DNA of 64,000 nt, from contig NZ_JAUTDO010000002.1 of assembly GCF_030646165.1 (NCBI RefSeq), positions 682,001-746,000 on the forward strand. Reading direction: 5' to 3'. The stretch comes from Conexibacter sp. CPCC 206217 (lineage in GTDB: Bacteria > Actinomycetota > Thermoleophilia > Solirubrobacterales > Solirubrobacteraceae). The notes below the pieces were generated by a model. The model was not told where the DNA came from. It did not search any database and was given only the letters and a program-made list of their open reading frames with translations. The first letter of the stretch is position 1. Each line of letters starts with the position of its first letter. Shown here one piece after another: positions 59,449-64,000 of the stretch. Both the position numbers and the translations under genes were made by a program.

Positions 59449-60180
59449 GTGCGCGTCGAACTGCACTTCCATCTGCTGCCCGGAGTCGACGACGGGCCGA
59501 CCTCCGTGCAGGAGAGCATCGAGCTGGCGACGCTTGCGCTCGCTGACGGAACCGGCACCGTCGTCTGCACGCCGCATGTGCGTGACGTGGACGTGCTGAG
59601 CGTTCCGGCGCGCGTGGAGGAGCTGCGCGCACAGCTGCGCACAGCGGGCGTGCCGCTGCAGCTGGAGATCGGCGCGGAGGTCGCGCAGGACGACGTCGCG
59701 GGGATGAGCGACGCGGCGCTGGAGATCGCCGCCCACGGCCCGCCCGGCAGACGCTGGATATTGCTGGAGGCGCCGCTTTCGCTCGACCCGGCCGGCCTCT
59801 TCGACGCCGTCGCGGAGGTCCGCGCGCGCGGCTACGCCGTGCTGATCGGCCACCCCGAGCGCTGCCCCAGCCTGATGACCGGCCAGGGTGGGCGCGGCCT
59901 CGACGAGCTGGCCGCGGCCGGCGCGCCGCTGCTGCAGGTCAACGGCTCGTCGCTGACGGGCCGGCACGGCGAGCAGGCGCGCCGCTGGGCGCTGGAGCTG
60001 GCGCGCGCCGGCCGCGTCGCCGTGATCGCCTCCGACGCCCATCGGCCGAGCCGCGGCCCGGTGCTCAGCGCGGCGGTCGCCGCGCTGACCTCGGCCGGCT
60101 TTGCACCAGAAACAGTAGAACTGATGGTCGCCGAAACGCCATGTTCTCTGCTGCGCGAAGGAATACCGCTTTTCGCCTGA
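59449..60180 (+). CDS. CpsB/YwqE-type PHP-domain tyrosine phosphatase
   Basis: 243 residues. [13 protein letters not shown] (HxH metal motif and GVDDG) at the N terminus, CTPHVRD, GAEV, IGHPERC and the final SDAHRPSR are the CpsB/CapC metal-dependent phosphotyrosine phosphatase landmarks. In Firmicutes such enzymes tune polysaccharide export kinases. Here it follows prfC by 3 bases, with a GTG start, and precedes a surface collagen-like protein. The last 20 codons are AT-richer than the rest and may hold the promoter of the next gene. Confidence 0.87.
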   Translation: MRVELHFHLLPGVDDGPTSVQESIELATLALADGTGTVVCTPHVRDVDVLSVPARVEELRAQLRTAGVPLQLEIGAEVAQDDVAGMSDAALEIAAHGPPGRRWILLEAPLSLDPAGLFDAVAEVRARGYAVLIGHPERCPSLMTGQGGRGLDELAAAGAPLLQVNGSSLTGRHGEQARRWALELARAGRVAVIASDAHRPSRGPVLSAAVAALTSAGFAPETVELMVAETPCSLLREGIPLFA

Positions 60181-60187
60181 AAACCTC

Positions 60188-60206
60188 CTGGTCGACAACC
60201 GACCAG
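60188..60206. promoter_or_regulatory. Inverted repeat CTGGTCG-ACAAC-CGACCAG
   Basis: Perfect 7-base arms with a 5-base centre in the 40-base gap before the collagen-like gene, ending 14 bases before its ATG. It could be a TetR-like operator or a leader hairpin. Confidence 0.5.
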
Positions 60207-60220
60207 ACGGTGGTGGAGTG

Positions 60221-61930
60221 ATGCACAGGGAACACAGGCAAGCGACGCGATGGCCCGCGGGCGTTGCGGCGATGGTCGCGGCGACAGTTGCGGCGATGCT
60301 GGTGCTGGCAGGCGCCAGCCTCGCAGGCGCGGCGACCGCGCCGAGAAAGATCTACGCGTGCGTGACACAGGAGTTCAACACGCTCAACCTGTCGACCAAG
60401 GACGGCCGCTGCCCGGCGGGCCAGTTCAAGGTCTCCTGGAGCGTGGCCGGGGACGTCGGGCCGCGCGGGCCGAGAGGCGCGCCCGGACCGAGAGGCGCGA
60501 GAGGCGCGCCCGGCGCGAGAGGCACCACCGGACCGGCTGGCGCGCAGGGCCCCGCCGGCTCGCAGGGAGCGGTCGGCCCGACCGGCCCGACCGGCCCGGT
60601 CGGCCCCAACGGCTCCGCTGACACGCCGGCAGAGGTGCTGGCGAAGCTCCTCACGGTCGACGGCCCGGGCTCCGGCCTCGACGCCGAGTTCCTCGACGGC
60701 AACCCGTCGAGCTTCTACCAGCAGCGCGTCAGCGGCACCTGCCCGACCGGCAGCTACGTCCGCGAGGTCGCGGCCAACGGCACCGTCACGTGCGAGGTGT
60801 CGTCGGTCGCCGTGCCGCTCAACCTGGACCAGAGCGGGACGACGGACGGCGTGCTGAGAGCGACGGTGAGCAACCCCGCCAACTCCAACACCGCGGTCAC
60901 GGTCAACCACCAGGGAACCGGCAACGGGATCGACGTCACGCTGCCGAACGTCTCCGGCGCGCGCGGCGTCAGCGTCCAGCACAACGGCGTCGGCCCGGGC
61001 ATCTTCTCCAACACTGTCGGCGGCAACTCGATCTGGGGCGTCGTCGGCTCGATATCGAGCGCGGCCGTGATCGGCGACTCGTCGTCCGGCGAGGCCGTCG
61101 TCGCACGCCAGAACGGTGCGATCTGCGAGAGAAACATAGGGAGATGCAACGGCATAGGAGCGGTCGTCGGCCGTCATGACGGCACCGGCGGCTTCGGCGT
61201 GCGTGGCTTCGTGACCGACCCCAACGGCGCGATCGGCGTGATCGGGCAGGCCGGCATCAGCGGCGGTACCGGCGTCGGCGTGCGCGCGGAGAACGTCAAC
61301 GCGGCCAACGACGGCAACGCCCTGGAGGCGGTCACCAACGGCAACGGCTCGGCGCTCTACGCGTCAGGCAGAACGACCGCCGCGACGTTCAGAGGCGCCG
61401 TCACGATCGACGGCGACCTGACCGTGACCGGCACCAAGAGCGGCTTCAAGATCGACGATCCGCGCGCGCCGAGCGAGCGGACGCTGACGCACACGCCGCT
61501 CGAGTCCGACTCGCTGAAGGTGACCTACAGCGGCAACATCACGACCGGCGACGACGGCCGCGCGACGGTCAAGCTGCCGAGCTACGCGATCGCGATCGCC
61601 GGCGACTGGAGCTACCAGCTGACGCCGATCGGCCGCTTCGGCCAGGCGATCGTCGAGACGGAGGTCACGGGCGGGGCGTTCACGATCCGTACCGAGCACC
61701 CGAACACGAAGGTCTCGTGGACGGTCACCGGCCGCCGCCACGATCCGCAGGCAAGACAGGACGCGATCGTCGCGGTGCAGTCGAAGAAGGGCCGCGACAA
61801 GGGCCGCTACCTCGACCCGTCGCTCTACGGCAAGCCGGCCTCGCGCGCGATCACCCCGGCGCTCAGACCGACGATGGGCGAAAAGGGCGCGCGCGCCGCG
61901 GGCGGCCAGCGGCTCGCGTCGGACCGCTAG
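60221..61930 (+). CDS. Exported collagen-like protein with conserved C-terminal domain
   Basis: 569 residues. Signal peptide (hydrophobic core [15 protein letters not shown], cleavage near AGA-AT), an N-terminal 40-residue Cys-containing part (ACVT, GRC), 17 uninterrupted Gly-X-Y triplets (residues 80-131), a long Asn/Gly/Val-rich beta-helix-like region, and a C-terminal domain with [21 protein letters not shown] and [10 protein letters not shown] that also occurs in many bacterial surface proteins. It likely forms trimeric fibres. Many Arg codons are AGA, including in the Gly-X-Y part. ATG 60221 is preferred over the adjacent GTG 60218; a GGTGG precedes it. Confidence 0.8.
   Translation: MHREHRQATRWPAGVAAMVAATVAAMLVLAGASLAGAATAPRKIYACVTQEFNTLNLSTKDGRCPAGQFKVSWSVAGDVGPRGPRGAPGPRGARGAPGARGTTGPAGAQGPAGSQGAVGPTGPTGPVGPNGSADTPAEVLAKLLTVDGPGSGLDAEFLDGNPSSFYQQRVSGTCPTGSYVREVAANGTVTCEVSSVAVPLNLDQSGTTDGVLRATVSNPANSNTAVTVNHQGTGNGIDVTLPNVSGARGVSVQHNGVGPGIFSNTVGGNSIWGVVGSISSAAVIGDSSSGEAVVARQNGAICERNIGRCNGIGAVVGRHDGTGGFGVRGFVTDPNGAIGVIGQAGISGGTGVGVRAENVNAANDGNALEAVTNGNGSALYASGRTTAATFRGAVTIDGDLTVTGTKSGFKIDDPRAPSERTLTHTPLESDSLKVTYSGNITTGDDGRATVKLPSYAIAIAGDWSYQLTPIGRFGQAIVETEVTGGAFTIRTEHPNTKVSWTVTGRRHDPQARQDAIVAVQSKKGRDKGRYLDPSLYGKPASRAITPALRPTMGEKGARAAGGQRLASDR
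60458..60613 (+). repeat. Collagen-like Gly-X-Y repeat tract
   Basis: 17 consecutive triplets ([18 protein letters not shown] and others) plus a closing Gly, encoded without interruption. The N half is Arg-rich, the C half Pro/Thr-rich. Confidence 0.9.
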
Positions 61931-61932
61931 CA

Positions 61933-61955
61933 GACAGCAGCGTGAAGCTGCTGTC
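61933..61955 (+). terminator. Hairpin after the collagen-like gene
   Basis: GACAGCAGC-GTGAA-GCTGCTGTC, perfect 9-base stem starting 3 bases after the stop. No U-run follows. Its right part can instead pair GCGTGAAG (61940-61947) with CTTCACGC (61971-61978). Confidence 0.55.
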
Positions 61956-61983
61956 GCTGAACGACGGCGACTTCACGCTCCTC

Positions 61984-62016
61984 GGCCGCCCGCCCCTGCG
62001 ATGGGGGCGGGCGGCC
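61984..62016. terminator. Strong bidirectional hairpin between convergent genes
   Basis: GGCCGCCCGCCCC-TGCGATG-GGGGCGGGCGGCC, a perfect 13-base GC stem between the collagen-like and encapsulin genes. No U-tract on either side; probably stops both transcripts as in other high-GC bacteria. Confidence 0.7.
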
Positions 62017-62022
62017 GCTCGC

Positions 62023-62829
62023 TCAGTGCGTCAATGCGACCGCGGCTTCCGGGGTCGCGACGCGAAAGGAGAAGGACTCCTCGATGTAGAGGTGGACGTC
62101 GTCGGCGTCGTGGTGGTCGTAGCCGATCGAGAGGTCCTGGCCGGACTCGAACAGGAAGTCGCCGCCGCGCATGCTGACGACGGCGGCGCCGCTCAGACCG
62201 GGCGCCCACACGAGCGGGCCGCCGACGATCTTCTTGAGGTGGTCCAGCAGCGGGTAGCCGCCGCGCTCGGTCGTCTCGATCACGCCGGTGTAGCCCTCGG
62301 GGCTGAGCGCGAGGCCGTACGGCCCCTCGATCCCGACCGACAACAGCAGCTCGACCGCGCGCGCCACGTGCGTCGGATAGCGGTCGAACGCGTCGTCGCC
62401 GAGCGCGATCGTGGGATGCGTCGAGGCCTCCGCGATGCCCTCGATCCCGGCCGCCGCAAGGCCGTGGAAGACCGCCAGGTTCTCCGCCACCGCGATTCTC
62501 TGCGCGGCCGCGTCGAGCGCGTCGAGATCGATGTCGTCGGCGCCGCGGTCGAGGTCGCGCAGCTCCGCGCGCGAGATCGTGAACGGCGCGCGCAGCTCCA
62601 CCAGCGGCAGCACGCGCCGCTGCACCGCCTCCACGCCCGCGACCGGCTCGCCGTCCAGCGGCGTGATCCGCCCGAGGTTCGTCGCCGAGCGCTCCCAGCC
62701 GAACGGACCGGCGAAGTCGACCAGCTTGCGGCCGGCCAGCGCCGGCGTCAGGCGCTCGCGCGCCTCGTCGTCGATCTCGCGCCAGCCGTCGGCGGTGATC
62801 GGTGCGTGCTCCCGCAGCAGATGGCTCAC
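62023..62829 (-). CDS. Encapsulin shell protein
   Basis: 268 residues of the encapsulin (linocin M18/CFP29) family with the HK97 phage-capsid fold: HAPITADGWREIDDEA at the start, GRKLVDFAGPFGWERSATNLG, FHGL, DVHLYIEESFSFRV near the end. Sixty or more copies self-assemble into a cytosolic nanocompartment. The GTG start overlaps the stop of the encapsulated ferritin gene (GTGA), which names the cargo. Length is normal. Confidence 0.95.
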   Translation of the reverse strand: MSHLLREHAPITADGWREIDDEARERLTPALAGRKLVDFAGPFGWERSATNLGRITPLDGEPVAGVEAVQRRVLPLVELRAPFTISRAELRDLDRGADDIDLDALDAAAQRIAVAENLAVFHGLAAAGIEGIAEASTHPTIALGDDAFDRYPTHVARAVELLLSVGIEGPYGLALSPEGYTGVIETTERGGYPLLDHLKKIVGGPLVWAPGLSGAAVVSMRGGDFLFESGQDLSIGYDHHDADDVHLYIEESFSFRVATPEAAVALTH

Positions 62830-63242
62830 AGCGTCGCTCCCTTCAGGCTGCCGATCCCGAGCGAGCCGGAGCCGCTCGGCCCCGGGCGCAGCGACGGACC
62901 GCTCGACCCTCCGGAGCCCTCGTCCTCGTCACCGCTCGCAGCCTCCGCCGCCTCGCCGTGCTCGACGACGTCGCCCGGCTGGAACAGCACGCCCTGCGCG
63001 ATCTCGCGCCAGCGCGGCGTGCGCCGCAGCAGATACTCGAGGTCCATCGCGAAGTGCTTGAACTCCTCGCCCTGCGCGTCGCGCATGATCGCGCGCGCCT
63101 CCGCGTCGGGCTCGACCGCGAGCCGCTGCTCGTACCAGCCGATCGCCTCGGCCTCCTCGGTCAGCGAGGCGCACATGCGCGCGAAGGTGCGCGTCGGCGC
63201 CGGCAGCTCGTCCGGCGGCTCGTGGTACTGGTCGAAGCCCAT
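62826..63242 (-). CDS. Encapsulated ferritin-like protein (EncFtn) with cargo-loading tail
   Basis: 138 residues. YHEPPDELPAPTR, LTEEAEAIGWYEQR and the metal-binding EEFKHFAMDLEYL align with the ferroxidase half-site helices of EncFtn, which dimerises to build the iron centre. A Gly/Ser-rich linker leads to GSLGIGSLKG, a clear encapsulin targeting peptide. It oxidises Fe2+ so that iron is stored inside the shell. GAGGAG lies 8 bases before the ATG. Confidence 0.93.
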   Translation of the reverse strand: MGFDQYHEPPDELPAPTRTFARMCASLTEEAEAIGWYEQRLAVEPDAEARAIMRDAQGEEFKHFAMDLEYLLRRTPRWREIAQGVLFQPGDVVEHGEAAEAASGDEDEGSGGSSGPSLRPGPSGSGSLGIGSLKGATL

Positions 63243-63290
63243 CGTCTGATCTCCTCTTCCGCTCTCTGACTCGTTCGATCGCTCGGCTGC

Positions 63291-63935
63291 TCAGCCGAGC
63301 ATGCCCCGCAGCTCCTCGGCGCCCACTCTCGCCCCGTAGGGCGGGGTGTCGGGCTGGTGCTTGCGGCCGCCCTCCTCCAGCGTTCCCGCATCGACGGCGT
63401 CGAAGCCGATCTCGTCGATCAGCCGCGCAACGAGCTGCTTCGCGTCGGCGTCGTCGCCGGAGATCGGGATCGCGAGCCGCTCGGGGTCGCCGGCCGCACG
63501 ACCGCGGTCGCGCAGGTTCTCCCAGTAGATCGCGTTGAACGCCTTCACCACGCGCGCGTCCGGGAGGTGGCGCTGCAGCAGCCCGGAGGAGGAGATCGCG
63601 TCGGCGTCCAGCTCGGCGATCTGCCCGTCGCGCTGGGGGTAGTAGTTGTTCGTGTCGATCACGATCGTGCCGCCGACGCCGTCGGCCGGCAGCTCGTCGA
63701 TGCGCCCGAGCGGGATCGAGACGACCGCGACGCCGCCGAAGCGCAGCGCGTCGGCGACGGTCGCCGCCCGCGCCCGCGGACCCAGCCCGGCGATCGTCGC
63801 CTCGAGCGTCTCGGGTCCGCGCGAGTTGGCCAGCGCGATCTCGTGCCCGGCAGCCGAGAACAGCTGCGCGAGCGTGCCGCCGATGTGGCCGGCGCCGACG
63901 ATGCCGATCCGTTGGGAAGAAGTGGAATCGCTCAT
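63291..63935 (-). CDS. NADP/F420-dependent oxidoreductase-like protein
   Basis: 214 residues. IGIVGAGHIGGTLAQLF at the N terminus, SIPLGR, VIDTNNYY and VKAFNAI are motifs of the F420H2:NADP oxidoreductase (Fno)/NADPH-dependent F420 reductase family and its close relatives. It may shuttle hydride between NADP and F420 or reduce another small substrate. It ends 48 bases before the EncFtn gene on the same strand with no obvious terminator between, so it may be the first gene of the encapsulin operon. Confidence 0.82.
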   Translation of the reverse strand: MSDSTSSQRIGIVGAGHIGGTLAQLFSAAGHEIALANSRGPETLEATIAGLGPRARAATVADALRFGGVAVVSIPLGRIDELPADGVGGTIVIDTNNYYPQRDGQIAELDADAISSSGLLQRHLPDARVVKAFNAIYWENLRDRGRAAGDPERLAIPISGDDADAKQLVARLIDEIGFDAVDAGTLEEGGRKHQPDTPPYGARVGAEELRGMLG

Positions 63936-64000
63936 CGGTCCGACGATAGTCCTCCGTCACGGCCGCTCGGCGGAATCGGCCCGCTCGACCGACGCCTCCG

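Noticed and set aside
61941-62120. Small gene starting GTG at 61942 (KLLSLNDGDF...)
   Set aside because: Begins inside the hairpin region and continues as an antisense shadow of the encapsulin gene.
63936-64000. Start of another gene at the right edge
   Set aside because: Too short to judge; no start codon with a ribosome site or recognisable protein is visible.

Overview
The window is very GC-rich (roughly 70-75 percent) and densely coded. Most neighbouring starts and stops overlap as ATGA or GTGA, GTG starts are common, and no gene-free stretch exceeds about 300 bases. DUF2630, the HtaA-domain protein, the F420-type reductase, the encapsulin and a FlgM-like anti-sigma factor point to a motile, high-GC actinobacterium. 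My best guess, as inference only, is the Thermoleophilia (Solirubrobacterales, Conexibacter-like). No rRNA, tRNA, CRISPR array, insertion sequence or prophage was seen.

Left end (1-8.2 kb): the 3' part of hypF coupled to a nickel/cobalt permease (hydrogenase maturation), then convergently a large exported two-HtaA-domain protein behind a TTAGGG-N2-CCCTAA palindrome, an amino-acid-oxidase-type flavoenzyme and a small DUF2630 protein.

Centre (8.2-41.7 kb): a catabolic locus led by an IclR regulator. Minus-strand unit A (9.2-13.0) holds an alpha/beta hydrolase, a DapA-type lyase, an aspartoacylase-like enzyme and an SDR; a plus-strand metallo-hydrolase diverges from it. Unit B (13.8-21.5) holds an SMP-30 lactonase, Ldh-type and Gfo/Idh/MocA dehydrogenases, a D-2-hydroxyacid dehydrogenase and a 2-oxoacid dehydrogenase whose E2 is split into a free lipoyl protein and a small catalytic protein, plus an SDR with Phe in place of the catalytic Tyr. 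Unit C (21.5-24.4, plus strand) holds a second DapA-type lyase, a FAH-family enzyme and a ketopantoate-reductase-like enzyme. Unit D/E (24.4-36.6, minus strand) holds a peptide-type ABC importer, a class III aminotransferase, an M81 peptidase, a PLP lyase, an SDR, an MFS exporter and RidA. A Tat-exported GH36-type alpha-galactosidase with three C-terminal repeats and a glycerate kinase close the region. Together these fit import and oxidative, non-phosphorylative breakdown of sugar acids or amino/hydroxy acids towards pyruvate and glycerate. A CTAG-centred motif recurs at several of the promoters.

Right end (41.7-64 kb): an AraC/DinB-domain protein; a PNPOx-fold protein; flgM with a proline-rich exported protein behind a good sigma-28-type promoter; a lipoamide-dehydrogenase-like flavoprotein; remnants of a broken gene; an amino-sugar unit (GntR/UTRA regulator with two palindromic operators, orphan solute-binding lipoprotein, SIS deaminase-like enzyme, NagA); a cobalamin riboswitch followed by btuF, a methyltransferase, btuC and btuD; LtrA; prfC; a CpsB-type PHP phosphatase; an exported collagen-like protein; and an encapsulin nanocompartment operon (F420-type reductase, encapsulated ferritin, shell) facing it across strong hairpins.
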